Source of the DNA: Bradyrhizobium japonicum USDA 6 | GTDB taxonomy: Bacteria; Pseudomonadota; Alphaproteobacteria; Rhizobiales; Xanthobacteraceae | Direction: 5' to 3' | DNA length: 64,000 nt | Assembly (NCBI RefSeq): GCF_000284375.1 | Contig: NC_017249.1 | Coordinates: 3,202,001 to 3,266,000 of the forward strand | Shown here: positions 17,346 to 25,625 of the stretch, in pieces | Numbering within the stretch: position 1 is the first letter of the stretch | How the letters are laid out: each line of letters opens with the position of its first letter | Program-made: the position numbers and the translations under genes | The notes under the pieces: model-generated | What the model was told of the DNA's origin: nothing | What the model saw: the letters and a program-made list of their open reading frames with translations, nothing else | The model's database searches: none

Positions 17346-18365
17346 CTACGTCGCTGCTCGGAAGGTTTGTGTGGCCGCCCTCTGCCGAAGCTGATCCATG
17401 CGACATTGCGAGGGCTTCTTGTCAGGACGCCAGCGGATGACTTTCGTGCCGTGCCGAAAGCGGTCGCCCGTCACATGGTCATAGGATACTTCGACCACGA
17501 AAGTTGGACGCACGGCTTTCCATTCAGCCGATCGCTTTGTCGACCAGCGGCTTGGACCGCCCGGTGAATTGCCGGTGAAGCTCTGCAACCCGACGATTTT
17601 CTCCAGCCGATCGGTGAGAGCCAGTCGATCGGACGATCGGATGCCGGACGTAAATCCGACATGGTGCAGAAGTCCACCCTTGTCGTAGAGGCCGAGCAGC
17701 AACGAGCCAACGACTTTTCGATTGCCCTGCTTCCTCTCGGCATAACGAAATCCGCCAACAACGCAATCAGCCGATCGCAGCAGCTTGATCTTCTGCATGC
17801 CGTCTCGGGTGCCGCCTCGATAGGGTAGGTCGAGGCGCTTGGCGACCACGCCATCATGATCTTCATTTACGCTGTTGAGCCAGGCCTCGGCATCCGCATA
17901 GTTTCGGCTTGCCGGTGTCAGCCGGAAAAGCCCGCTCGCCTGGAAGGCCTTTCCCGCAAGTGTTTCAAGAGCGGCGCGGCGCTTCATAAGCGGCAGACCC
18001 GAAAGATCTCTCGCGCCCGATCGCAACAGGTCAAAAACCATGAAGGTTGCGGGAGTTTCTTTGGCAAGGTGCTTGACCCGGCTGGCGGCCGGATGAATGC
18101 GTTGAAGCAACGCATCAAACGAATAGCCCTCATCAAGCTCGATGATCAACTCACCATCCAGGGTGAGCGTCTTCGGCGACAAGGCGGCCGCGGCTGCGGC
18201 AATTTCCGGGAAGTAACGAACCAGATCACGGCCGCTTTTGGATTGCATGCTGACTCGGCTGCGTTCGCGGATCAAAAGACAACGGAATCCATCCCATTTC
18301 GGCTCGTATTGCCACTGGGCCCCCCGTGGCAGTTGGGCGACGGACTCGGCTTCCATGAGCTGCAT
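17346..18365 (-). CDS. ATP-dependent DNA ligase (LigD-ligase-like)
   Basis: Ligase of about 339 residues. Adenylation motif EPKWDGFR with the nucleotide-accepting Lys, then DGELII, FMVFDLL, DGVVAKR and MQKIKLL motifs, and a C-terminal OB-fold with VEVSYDHVTGDRFRHG. It has the size of a standalone ligase domain as used in bacterial end joining. The start is unsure: ATG 18365 and 18356 are possible, while a TTG at 18503 just after the upstream stop gives an unusual N-terminus. It probably forms an operon with the DUF72 gene upstream. Confidence 0.85.
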   Translation of the reverse strand: MQLMEAESVAQLPRGAQWQYEPKWDGFRCLLIRERSRVSMQSKSGRDLVRYFPEIAAAAAALSPKTLTLDGELIIELDEGYSFDALLQRIHPAASRVKHLAKETPATFMVFDLLRSGARDLSGLPLMKRRAALETLAGKAFQASGLFRLTPASRNYADAEAWLNSVNEDHDGVVAKRLDLPYRGGTRDGMQKIKLLRSADCVVGGFRYAERKQGNRKVVGSLLLGLYDKGGLLHHVGFTSGIRSSDRLALTDRLEKIVGLQSFTGNSPGGPSRWSTKRSAEWKAVRPTFVVEVSYDHVTGDRFRHGTKVIRWRPDKKPSQCRMDQLRQRAATQTFRAAT

Positions 18366-18506
18366 TGTGCGGTTCAAGCTCCGGGAGGGGCGCAGGACAT
18401 TGATCGTGAAGCCCTGGCTTTTCACGGCATCAAGCGAAACCGTCCAGAAACGTTCCTCCGTCACGGTTATGCTGCGACTGAAATACCAATGTTCTTGGGA
18501 CAATCG

Positions 18507-19229
18507 CTATAGCAGTTCTCTTAGGGCCTGCGCGTCGGCCGGCGCCGCACTCTTCTGGTCGTTGTCGAAATAGACAAAGGCGTCGCAGCCTTGGCGCTTC
18601 CACGATTTGAGGCGCTTGGCCCATTGGGCGAGCGTGGCCTGCGAGTAATGGCCGTGATAGCGTCCGCCTGGGCCATGTCCGCGGACATAGACGAAGTCCG
18701 CCGTGCGCTTCCAGGGAGCCGGCGCATCGTGATGGTCGGACAGGCAGAGTGAGATATTCTCGTCAGCCAGCATCCGGAGAACGCGCGGCTGATACCAGCT
18801 CGGATGCCGAAATTCGAAACTGTAGCGGCGCTTCCTGGAGAGAAGCTTGAAGAAGGATCCCAGCCGATCGGGGTCCGCTTCAAACTGTGGCGGAAGCTGA
18901 AACAGGATCGGGCCGACCTTGCCGCGTAAAAGGGAAATGCGACTTTCAAGCAGGTCGAGGCTGTTCTCGGAGCGTTCGGACAAGCGCTTCCAGTGCGTGA
19001 TGAACTTCGAAGCCTTCCAGGCGAAGACGAAGTCGCGCCCGGTCTGGTCGCGCCAAGCCTTCACTGCCTCTGGTGTAGGGGTGCGGTAGAACACCCCGTT
19101 CAACTCGGTGGTCTCAAACCGCCCGGCATAGTAGGGGAGCTGCTTCTTGAGCGGCAATCCTTCTGGAAAAAACGGACCTCGCCAGGAGGCGTAGTGCCAG
19201 CCGGATGTGCCAATCAGAACGCGCGCCAT
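18507..19229 (-). CDS. DUF72 (YecE-like) protein
   Basis: Roughly 240-residue TIM-barrel-like protein of the DUF72 family. It starts at the strand VLIGTSGWHYASWRGPFF, with ELNGVFYRTP and FEFRHPSWY segments typical of the family. Its function is not established. Several in-frame ATGs exist (19262, 19244, 19241, 19229); 19229 gives the shortest family-like N-terminus. The gene precedes the DNA ligase on the same strand, an association common in rhizobia. Confidence 0.85.
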   Translation of the reverse strand: MARVLIGTSGWHYASWRGPFFPEGLPLKKQLPYYAGRFETTELNGVFYRTPTPEAVKAWRDQTGRDFVFAWKASKFITHWKRLSERSENSLDLLESRISLLRGKVGPILFQLPPQFEADPDRLGSFFKLLSRKRRYSFEFRHPSWYQPRVLRMLADENISLCLSDHHDAPAPWKRTADFVYVRGHGPGGRYHGHYSQATLAQWAKRLKSWKRQGCDAFVYFDNDQKSAAPADAQALRELL

Positions 19230-19429
19230 CTGCTTTGCCATCATTGGGCGCGATGCATCCAAGCCGCGCTTTCAAAGAATAACGTTGGGGCGCAGGATAC
19301 GTTGCTGTCGGCATAGCCGGCCTTCCAAGTCCGGACAACCGGGCGCACCCGGCCGACTCCTCGGCAAAAAAATTTCGCCGGCCTCTTGAAACTTTTTTGA
19401 GCCGACCAATTTTTTTGGCGTCGCCGCGG

Positions 19430-19527
19430 GCGACCGGGACGCCTTACGGGTCCCGCTGTCATGAGACGGGCGCCGGACGGTGTCCGGAGCCTGCTCGTAC
19501 CCATCTTGCTCCAAGGAGGATTTGGAT
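19430..19527 (+). promoter_or_regulatory. ROSE-type RNA thermometer before hsp20
   Basis: The leader of the Hsp20 gene can fold into several hairpins (stems GGGAC/GTCCC near 19436-19453 and CCGGAC/GTCCGG near 19472-19488). The last one has CTTGCTCC (19505-19512) facing AAGGAGGA (19513-19520). A U(U/C)GCU segment pairing with the ribosome site next to the start is the hallmark of ROSE elements, which block translation at low temperature in Bradyrhizobium small heat-shock genes. Confidence 0.7.
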
Positions 19528-19983
19528 ATGAGGTATGATTGGACTCCCCTCTGGAGGTCGACCATTGGGTTCGACCGCCTGTTCGACGTTCTCGACGAGG
19601 TCCAGCGGACCGCCGAAGAGAGCTATCCCCCTTATAATATCGAACGTCTCGACGAGAACCGTTTTCAGATCTCGGTGGCGCTCGCCGGCTTCACACCGGA
19701 TGAAGTTGCTTTGACGGTCGAGCAGAACGTCCTGAGCCTCGAGGGCCGCAAGAGCGAGAAGGAAGAAAAGACCTTCCTGCATCGCGGTATCTCAGCGCGG
19801 AATTTCAAGCGCCAGTTCACCCTTGCCGACCATGTGGAGGTGAGGGGTGCGCGCCTCGAGAACGGCCTGCTCATCATCGAGCTGCAACGCGAAGTTCCCG
19901 AAGCGATGAAGCCCCGGCAGATTGCAATCGGCACAGCCACAACCCCAAGAAGCGTGAGCCAGATTGGGGCCAAGGCCGCCTGA
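19528..19983 (+). CDS. Small heat-shock protein Hsp20 (IbpA-like)
   Basis: ATP-independent chaperone of 151 residues. Short N-terminal arm, alpha-crystallin domain from about residue 35 (PYNIERLDENRFQISVALAG) to the GARLENGLLIIELQREVP segment, and a C-terminal tail with a PRQIAIG region containing the I-x-I anchor. ATG 19528 is chosen for its GGAGGA ribosome site, which is also the target of the ROSE-like hairpin. Confidence 0.92.
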   Translation: MRYDWTPLWRSTIGFDRLFDVLDEVQRTAEESYPPYNIERLDENRFQISVALAGFTPDEVALTVEQNVLSLEGRKSEKEEKTFLHRGISARNFKRQFTLADHVEVRGARLENGLLIIELQREVPEAMKPRQIAIGTATTPRSVSQIGAKAA

Positions 19984-20070
19984 ACGAGGCCAGGACCTCA
20001 GCTTGATCCAGGCCGCGCGGGACGAGCCCGCGCGGCTCTTCCTCAAACCCGTCTCGAACAGGAGGCAATC

Positions 20071-20394
20071 ATGCGGCCGACGACCGCGCTCCCCGACAAC
20101 GTTTTCGATTTCGACTATCTCCTTCATCCGGGCACCAGGTTCGATCACCCGAGGGATGTGCTCGCGCATTCAGGCCTCACACCTGCCGAAAAGCGCGCCA
20201 TCCTGGCTTCATGGGCGTCGGATGCGTCTGCAATCGCGTCATGCCCATCGCTGCGGGCTCCCAAAGGCCTGAAGGCGCCTGTAACGATCGACGAAATCCT
20301 TAATGCGCTTTGCGCGCTGGATGGTGGTCCGCGGCATCCGCCAGGTGGCAAGCCAATGCGTAGGCGGTCAATCGAGCGGTGCGCCGCAGCCTGA
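20071..20394 (+). CDS. Hypothetical protein, possible stress-block member
   Basis: A 107-residue soluble protein. The first part (PDNVFDFDYLLHPGTRFDHP) leads into an AEKRAILASWASDA helix, resembling short rhizobial proteins described only by their position. AGGAGG lies 6 bases before ATG 20071. It follows hsp20 by 87 bases, so it may be co-transcribed. Confidence 0.7.
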   Translation: MRPTTALPDNVFDFDYLLHPGTRFDHPRDVLAHSGLTPAEKRAILASWASDASAIASCPSLRAPKGLKAPVTIDEILNALCALDGGPRHPPGGKPMRRRSIERCAAA

Positions 20395-20501
20395 TCGCAG
20401 GCGCTTGACTCGCAAACCGCTCCGCATATTTTTGGGTCGGGAAATTCGCTTCCCGACCCCTGAATCACAAAGGACGATGACGACCGTCAGGAGTGACGAC
20501 G

Positions 20502-20726
20502 ATGCTTGATGTAAATTTGGCCCGCATCCGTGCGCACCGCACCAACATCCACCGCTACCAGCGTCTGCTACGGACAAAGCTCTCCGAGCTGGAGCGCCGG
20601 TTCGTTGAAGGACGGCTGGCGGACGAGCAGGCAGCGCTCGACGCGCTAGCCGCCGAGACATTCCCGATCATACTTCCTTCGCCGAACTGCCAATCCGCTT
20701 CCCCCGGCCTGAGGAGCGAGCTATGA
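20502..20726 (+). CDS. Small helical hypothetical protein
   Basis: A 74-residue protein, mostly one amphipathic helix (RYQRLLRTKLSELERRFVEG). ATG 20502 has AGGAG 8 bases upstream; the upstream GTG 20493 lies inside that site. The stop overlaps the next start in an ATGA, so the two are coupled. Confidence 0.65.
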   Translation: MLDVNLARIRAHRTNIHRYQRLLRTKLSELERRFVEGRLADEQAALDALAAETFPIILPSPNCQSASPGLRSEL

Positions 20727-20899
20727 GCGACATCCGGCAGTTGCTTATCCGCGGGAGCGAGAAGATTATCGAGCACTATCGGCTTCTTCTCGCAGGCGCA
20801 GCGAGCGCACAGGAGCGCGAACTTTATCAACGCAGGATCGAGCGGGAGCAGAAGCTGCTCGACCAGCTCCATGGCCTTTCCGATCGCGCCGCGGCTTAA
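20723..20899 (+). CDS. Short helical protein, coupled to the previous gene
   Basis: A 58-residue reading frame starting with ATG in the ATGA overlap of the preceding stop. The product is charged and helical (SDIRQLLIRGSEKIIEHYRL, then ERELYQRRIEREQKLLDQL). Its coupling and codon use resembling its neighbours support a real gene. It resembles the preceding protein in style and may form a pair with it; function unknown. Confidence 0.6.
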   Translation: MSDIRQLLIRGSEKIIEHYRLLLAGAASAQERELYQRRIEREQKLLDQLHGLSDRAAA

Positions 20900-20959
20900 C
20901 CGAGGCATAAGCGATACCTATCAGGAGGCCGGGCGGGCTCCACTCCGAACGGCCTCGTG

Positions 20960-21119
20960 TCATTGCTTCCTGAAGATCCTGGAATTGAAGACCGCCGTCA
21001 GCTCGAGCACAGGCCCAATTTCATTGCGGACCTCATCCTTCGATAACGGCTTCGCGGGCGGCGTCCACGAGTGCATCAAGCGCCACGTCGTGCGCCGCTT
21101 CCGCGTCCGGCAAGCCCAT
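20960..21119 (-). pseudogene. DUF6894-like small protein, frameshifted remnant
   Basis: One frame from ATG 21119 gives MGLPDAEAAHDVALDAL and ends after VIEG. The next frame continues with DEVRNEIGPVLELTAVFNS to a stop at 20960. Dropping one base in the CC at 21037-21038 joins them into a DUF6894-like sequence. The N-terminal strand of that family is not clearly present upstream, so it is probably decayed. Confidence 0.4.
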
Positions 21120-21200
21120 GAAGCTGCAGCGGTCGCCTCCGGACGGGGCGCCGAAAATCGTAGCCCGTGGGGCAAAGGAAGATCCCGCGCCGGCGGAGGG

Positions 21201-21368
21201 CTATTCGTCGACCGCGGCGGCGGTATCCTGGGTGCCAAGCAGCTTCAGCGCGGTCTCGATCTTGGCGAGGAGCGCCTGGATTTCGGCGCGCTCGTTCGGG
21301 CCCGGATCGTTGTCGAGGCGCGCGAGCAGTTGCTCCTTCTGATTCTGGAGCTTCGCAACAGCTGACAT
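21201..21368 (-). CDS. Short coiled-coil-like hypothetical protein
   Basis: A 55-residue protein starting MSAVAKLQNQKEQLLARLD and ending GTQDTAAAVDE. The middle (ERAEIQALLAKIETALKLL) is a clear amphipathic helix. GGAG lies 5 bases before ATG 21368. Rhizobial genomes carry many such small proteins; the function is unknown. Confidence 0.6.
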   Translation of the reverse strand: MSAVAKLQNQKEQLLARLDNDPGPNERAEIQALLAKIETALKLLGTQDTAAAVDE

Positions 21369-21434
21369 CTTTTCTCCGCGAAGGCGAGCATGACGTAGAA
21401 GGGGCCGCTCAAAGAGCGGCCCCTTCTCGGGAGT

Positions 21435-21755
21435 TCACCAGCTTCGGGTGCCGAAGCTGAAACCAATGCTCGGGCCACCGCCGTAGTGGCCATAGCCGCG
21501 GTCGTAGTAGCCGGGTCCGCCATAGTAGCCGTAGCTTCGGCGAACCACATACCCGTCGTCGCCGCCGTAGTAGCGCTGGACGTAGCGGGGGCCGCGGGTC
21601 CGGTAGCAGCGGCCATACTCGTCACAAACGAGGCGCACCTGCTCGACGCCGGCAGCCTCGGTCGAGGCAGTGGCCGCAGGCGCGATTGGGGCGGCATTCG
21701 CAGAGGCCGCCAACAGTGCGGCCCCGAGCGCTCCTAAAAGGATGGCTTTCATCAT
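21435..21755 (-). CDS. Secreted Tyr/Gly-rich small protein
   Basis: A 106-residue protein with a signal peptide (AILLGALGAALLAASANA) followed by a Cys pair (VCDEYGRC) and a Tyr/Gly/Arg-rich tail rich in YYGG and GYG. It is probably periplasmic or surface-bound. AAAGGAGA precedes the start; the second Met (21752) is an equal choice. Function unknown. Confidence 0.7.
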   Translation of the reverse strand: MMKAILLGALGAALLAASANAAPIAPAATASTEAAGVEQVRLVCDEYGRCYRTRGPRYVQRYYGGDDGYVVRRSYGYYGGPGYYDRGYGHYGGGPSIGFSFGTRSW

Positions 21756-21773
21756 GTTCTCCTTTGTGCGAGA

Positions 21774-22880
21774 TCAATCGATCTCTTCGATGACGCGACG
21801 TTCGTGGGGTTCGACGATGTAGGTGCGGCTGTCCCGGTTGATGTACCGGTACTCGCGAAGGCTCGGAGCATCCCGATAAACCTCTTCCGGAAACGCCTCG
21901 ATCTCAACGCTCTCCGGCAGGCGCTCGCCGGTCCGGATCTCCCTCCGGACGGTGCTGCCGGTCGTGCGGCTCTCGCGTTCGACCGGGCGCGCCTTGGCGT
22001 GCTTACGGACGACCTCGCGATCGCGGTCGCTGAACGTCACCTTGCGCTGCTCGGTGCGCGTCGGCGCCGAGGCGGTGGAACGGCCGGAGTACGGCAGGAC
22101 TGTCACGATCTTGTAGGTGGATGGCTCCACGATCACGATCTCGTCCTTCACCAGGACGAAGTTGTAGCCGCGATACTGGGGCACGATCTCGACGACATCC
22201 GCGGGCAGCGGCTGCAGGCGGACGTCGCGCGGCACGACGGTGCCCACCGACAGCGAGAAGTTCACGTTGGTGAGCGGCTGCACGTTCAGGTGAGAGATCG
22301 ACGCGCCGATTCGTGTCCGCTGCTGATCGTTGATGTTCACTGAGGCATTCACGTTGGTGTTCGACGAACGATCCGCCGTGTTCTGCTGATTGTTCGGCTG
22401 CTGGGCGGTGTTGGTCGATCCGCTACCCACCGGCGATTGGGCCTGATTCGTGCCCGACGCGGGCGGATTGGCGCTCTGCGTCTGATTGTTCGTGCTCGAC
22501 GGAGGGTTGGTCTGCGCCTGGTTGGCTGGCGTCGTGGTCTGGCTGGACGGCTGATTAGTCTGGGCCTGGTTGGTCGAGTTGTTCGAGGCAGGCGCCTGCG
22601 TCGTGTTGGTGCCAGAATTGGACGACTGGCCGGCTGTGGTCTGACCGGTCGAAGATGGAGACTGAGTCTGAGCCGAATTCGTCGAAGGATTGCTCTGCGC
22701 GGATCCGGACGACGAGCTCGGTGACGTGGTCGAAGGCGATGGCGACGTGGTCGAAGTGGAATCCTGCTGACGCTGTGTCGCCGACGGACTTGAGCTCGAC
22801 GTGCTCGGAGAAGATTGCGCGAACGCCGAAGTCGCGATGGCGACGGCGGCGGTGGTAGCCAAGAATAAACGTTTGTTCAT
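21774..22880 (-). CDS. Secreted DUF1236 protein with long low-complexity region
   Basis: A 368-residue exported protein. Signal peptide (LFLATTAAVAIATSAFAQ), then about 150 residues almost only of Ser, Thr, Asn, Gln and Pro. Two DUF1236-like segments follow, one around SVGTVVPRDVRLQPLPADVV with YNFVLVKDEIVIVEP, the other around RLPESVEIEAFPEEVY with RTYIVEPHERRVIEEI. DUF1236 is frequent in Bradyrhizobiaceae; its role is unknown and an envelope function is likely. An EcfG-like motif lies 31 bases upstream. Confidence 0.85.
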   Translation of the reverse strand: MNKRLFLATTAAVAIATSAFAQSSPSTSSSSPSATQRQQDSTSTTSPSPSTTSPSSSSGSAQSNPSTNSAQTQSPSSTGQTTAGQSSNSGTNTTQAPASNNSTNQAQTNQPSSQTTTPANQAQTNPPSSTNNQTQSANPPASGTNQAQSPVGSGSTNTAQQPNNQQNTADRSSNTNVNASVNINDQQRTRIGASISHLNVQPLTNVNFSLSVGTVVPRDVRLQPLPADVVEIVPQYRGYNFVLVKDEIVIVEPSTYKIVTVLPYSGRSTASAPTRTEQRKVTFSDRDREVVRKHAKARPVERESRTTGSTVRREIRTGERLPESVEIEAFPEEVYRDAPSLREYRYINRDSRTYIVEPHERRVIEEID

Positions 22881-22910
22881 CGAAAACCTCCGAAATGGGG
22901 ACGCCGATCA

Positions 22911-22935
22911 AACCCTCGACGCGGCGCGAGGTTCC
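22911..22935 (-). promoter_or_regulatory. EcfG-like promoter for the DUF1236 gene
   Basis: Minus strand reads GGAAC, 16 bases, GGTT, with the -10 part 31 bases before ATG 22880. Relaxed match. Confidence 0.45.
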
Positions 22936-23037
22936 GATCGGGATATCCTGGCAAAACGCGGCAGCTCACACGCTTTTGGTAGCCGCGTTATGCTGCAGTA
23001 GCGAAATAGTGTACCCGCGCAACAATCGGGAATAACT

Positions 23038-23062
23038 GGAACTCTGGCCCCGCGTGCTCGTT
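23038..23062 (+). promoter_or_regulatory. EcfG-type promoter for a small secreted protein
   Basis: GGAAC, 16 bases, CGTT, 33 bases before ATG 23095. Full match, and divergent from the motif at 22911-22935. Confidence 0.65.
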
Positions 23063-23094
23063 GGCAGCTACATACAAGCTTTGAGGAGGACACC

Positions 23095-23322
23095 ATGAAG
23101 AAGCTGATCGTATGCGGTGCTCTGGCCGCTTTCGCCCTCGGCACCCAGGCCGCGAGCGCCGCCGAGTTCTATATCGTTCGTGACGCGACCACGAAGAAGT
23201 GCACCATCGTCGACACCAAGCCAACGACCACCACTACGACGGTCGTGGGCAACGGCGTCTACAAGACCAAGACGGAAGCTGAGTCCGCCGTGAAGACGAC
23301 CAAGGTCTGCACCGAGCAGTAA
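23095..23322 (+). CDS. Small secreted protein
   Basis: A 75-residue protein with a clear signal peptide (LIVCGALAAFALGTQAASA) and a short mature part with two Cys (KKCTIVD, KVCTEQ) that may pair. GAGGAGG precedes ATG 23095. It lacks a known domain. It probably acts in the periplasm under general stress, given its promoter. Confidence 0.75.
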   Translation: MKKLIVCGALAAFALGTQAASAAEFYIVRDATTKKCTIVDTKPTTTTTTVVGNGVYKTKTEAESAVKTTKVCTEQ

Positions 23323-23364
23323 TCGCTCCACGACTCTGGTCTGAAAACGTTATTGGAGGAGAGC

Positions 23365-23445
23365 ATGCCCGTCTTGATTTTGTGGGCCGTTCCCGCCGTC
23401 CTCGTTGTCGGTGGTGTCGGCTATTTCCTGGTTCATATGCACTGA
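23365..23445 (+). CDS. 26-residue single-span membrane peptide
   Basis: ATG 23365 follows GGAGGAG and encodes one hydrophobic helix (ILWAVPAVLVVGGVGYFLV) ending HMH. The strong ribosome site and the position directly after the secreted-protein gene support translation. It is too short for a family call. Confidence 0.5.
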   Translation: MPVLILWAVPAVLVVGGVGYFLVHMH

Positions 23446-23535
23446 GCGAACAGATCATTGCGGAACGGCTCGTCCGGTACGCCGGGCGGGCCGCTTGCGT
23501 CCGGTCATCCCAACGAACGCGTTCTTCGACCGGCG

Positions 23536-24564
23536 TCACCTGCAAGCGAACAGCTCGCGATAACGGCTTTCGTATTCCCTCGCCATCCGACTGGCGGCAA
23601 AGCGCTCCTCGAAGCGGGCCCGAATCCTTCTTCTATCCAGCCGCACGGCTTCCTTCACGGCCTCGATCGCGTGCTGCTCGCCGTCCACGATAAAGCCGGT
23701 GACACCATCTTCTACTACTTCCGGCACCGATCCGGAACGATAGGCGATCACGGGCGTTCCGCACGCCATCGCCTCGATCATCACCAGACCGAAGGGCTCG
23801 GGCCAATCGATCGGAAAGAGCAATGCGGCGGCACCTGCGAGGAAGGTTTGCTTGCGGACGTCGCCCACCTCACCGATCAGGAGGATGTCCTCTCCGTCGA
23901 TCTCGGGCTCGAGCTTCTTCTTAAAGTAGGTCGTTTCCGCGCGAGGAATCTTGGCCGCGATCCGCAGCGGCATGCGGACGGCGCGAGCGATGCGTATCGC
24001 GGCTTCTGGTCCCTTCTCCGCCGTAAGTCGCCCGAGAAAGGCCAGGTACGAACCGGCTCCGTAGGAGGGACGAAACTGCTCCTTTGGCAGCCCGTGCGGA
24101 ATCGTCGCCACCCAGTTCGCGTCCGGGAGGGGCCGGCGCTGGTTGTCGGAGATAGAGACAAAGGGGGCCTGTGGGAAAGCCCCGATCACGTCGGACAAGC
24201 CCGGAAGGTCGAGCCGGCCATGCATGGTCGTCAGAAACGGCACGCCGGTGCGGTTCAGGACAGGCAGCGGCAGCCAGTCGACATGTGAATGAATGACGTC
24301 GAAATCGCGTGCGCGCCCGGCGATGGCCTCAATCAGTAGCGCGCAGGCCGCGTTCGGATCGACGCCCTTCCGTCCCAGCCGTAGGGCGCGAGGTAAGACA
24401 GCATGGAGCTTACCCTTCGTCCTCGAATCTCCGCTTGCGAATAGGGTGACGTCGTGCCCGAGGTCGACCAGCTCATCTACCAGCCAGGCGATCACCCGCT
24501 CCGTGCCACCATACAGTTTCGGAGGAACGCTCTCGGCCAACGGGGCAAGCTGGGCTATCCGCAT
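23536..24564 (-). CDS. Glycosyltransferase family 4
   Basis: A 342-residue GT-B enzyme that moves a sugar from an activated donor. N-terminal RIAQLAPLAESVPPKLYGG with the acceptor-domain loop, central IHSHVDWLPLP, then FLGRLTAEKGPEAAIRIA and the donor-site motif EPFGLVMIEAMACGTPVIAY with the conserved Glu residues. Donor and acceptor are unknown; a polysaccharide or a glycoconjugate made under stress is possible. Confidence 0.88.
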   Translation of the reverse strand: MRIAQLAPLAESVPPKLYGGTERVIAWLVDELVDLGHDVTLFASGDSRTKGKLHAVLPRALRLGRKGVDPNAACALLIEAIAGRARDFDVIHSHVDWLPLPVLNRTGVPFLTTMHGRLDLPGLSDVIGAFPQAPFVSISDNQRRPLPDANWVATIPHGLPKEQFRPSYGAGSYLAFLGRLTAEKGPEAAIRIARAVRMPLRIAAKIPRAETTYFKKKLEPEIDGEDILLIGEVGDVRKQTFLAGAAALLFPIDWPEPFGLVMIEAMACGTPVIAYRSGSVPEVVEDGVTGFIVDGEQHAIEAVKEAVRLDRRRIRARFEERFAASRMAREYESRYRELFACR

Positions 24565-24567
24565 CGA

Positions 24568-24684
24568 TCAGTCACCAAAGACGACCCGCAAGCCGATCAC
24601 GACCACCGCGGAGATGAGAAACGAAATCGCGAGCAACGTCCAACTGGGCCTTGTGCTTCCGCAAGCTACGCGCGCTACGAGCAT
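24568..24684 (-). CDS. Possible small membrane protein upstream of the glycosyltransferase
   Basis: A 38-residue frame ending 3 bases before the GT4 start. It has one hydrophobic helix (WTLLAISFLISAVVVIGL). A GTG at 24690 could extend it by two residues. The ribosome site is weak, so translation is only plausible. Confidence 0.4.
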   Translation of the reverse strand: MLVARVACGSTRPSWTLLAISFLISAVVVIGLRVVFGD

Positions 24685-24695
24685 TTTCACGCTCG

Positions 24696-24905
24696 TCAAC
24701 ATTCGAATCGGGGAAGCCGGTGCAAATACGCGATACCTAAGCTGGCGAGTTCTTCGGTATCGCTATCGCGCCCTTCCCATCTCCTGTGCAGATGGCGCTC
24801 CAGCAAACAGCGTCGGCTATCGCGTGCGCCGACATGGGGGTGCCGAGCCCGGTAAACTGTCCAGGCGGTTTCCGTGGCATTCTTCAAGACGACATCGTCG
24901 ACCAT
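24696..24905 (-). CDS. Small hypothetical protein
   Basis: A 69-residue soluble protein starting VDDVVLKNATETAWTVYRAR with a charged helical centre (RRCLLERHLHRRWEG) and the ending EELASLGIAYLHRLP. GGGAG lies 7 bases before ATG 24905, which is better than the longer frame from 25091. Function unknown. Confidence 0.65.
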   Translation of the reverse strand: MVDDVVLKNATETAWTVYRARHPHVGARDSRRCLLERHLHRRWEGRDSDTEELASLGIAYLHRLPRFEC

Positions 24906-25008
24906 CTTGACGCTCCCGGCGACCGATCCGATCGCTGGCAACTCAACACGGTCAGCAAAGTTTCCTGTTTTTCCCGGGCCGTTGAAGTCAGTCGGAGCAC
25001 GGCCGCAT

Positions 25009-25413
25009 TCAGCACGCTTTGGCACGGGCCCGCTTGCGTGCCGCACGGCGGCGCTGCAGGCGCTGGCTTCTGCCAGAGCGCCTTGCGGCAAGAAGCGAGG
25101 ACGCCTGTTTGGCCGCAGGAGGCTCTGCCGGAGGCACGGCGCTCTCCGTCCGCATCTCGGCAGGCCTTGCTTCCATCAATTTCAGCACCGCGCGCCCCTC
25201 CTCAGTGATGCGCCAGCCGCCGTTCAGACGTTCGACCAATCCTTGCGAGAAGATGTCGAGAGCGGGCACGCGAGCGGCGAGGCGCTTTGTCCGCTCGGCC
25301 CAGTCGCGTCCGCTCGTCGCCAGAATCGCCATATCGCGCTTGAGCTCCGCCATCATGGCGAATCCATCGGGATAGCTCACTAGGATCTTGAGAACGGTGA
25401 CCTGAAAGTTCAC
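25009..25413 (-). CDS. Hypothetical protein with winged-helix-like N-terminus
   Basis: A 134-residue protein. The N-terminal 85 residues (VTVLKILVSYPDGFAMMAEL to GWRITEEGRAVLKLME) have the helix-turn-wing arrangement of small winged-helix proteins. The tail is Arg/Lys/Ala-rich (RRSGRSQRLQRRRAARKR). It may bind DNA. No partner is evident. Confidence 0.65.
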   Translation of the reverse strand: MNFQVTVLKILVSYPDGFAMMAELKRDMAILATSGRDWAERTKRLAARVPALDIFSQGLVERLNGGWRITEEGRAVLKLMEARPAEMRTESAVPPAEPPAAKQASSLLAARRSGRSQRLQRRRAARKRARAKAC

Positions 25414-25625
25414 CCCGCCTTCCTATGCCTATCTCTGTACACGACAGCCGTGTCGGACGCGGTAAGGCGGTTCCGGAACATCGTGGCAATCGCTCCTGAC
25501 CGCCTCATCTGCTCAAGCTCGATCTGAGGTGAGAGCGTAGTGCGGCATTCCGCATATTCGCGCAGTAGCAACCAATTCGAAACTCGCTTGTTGTCGCCGG
25601 CACCATCACTTGCAGGAGACAAAAA

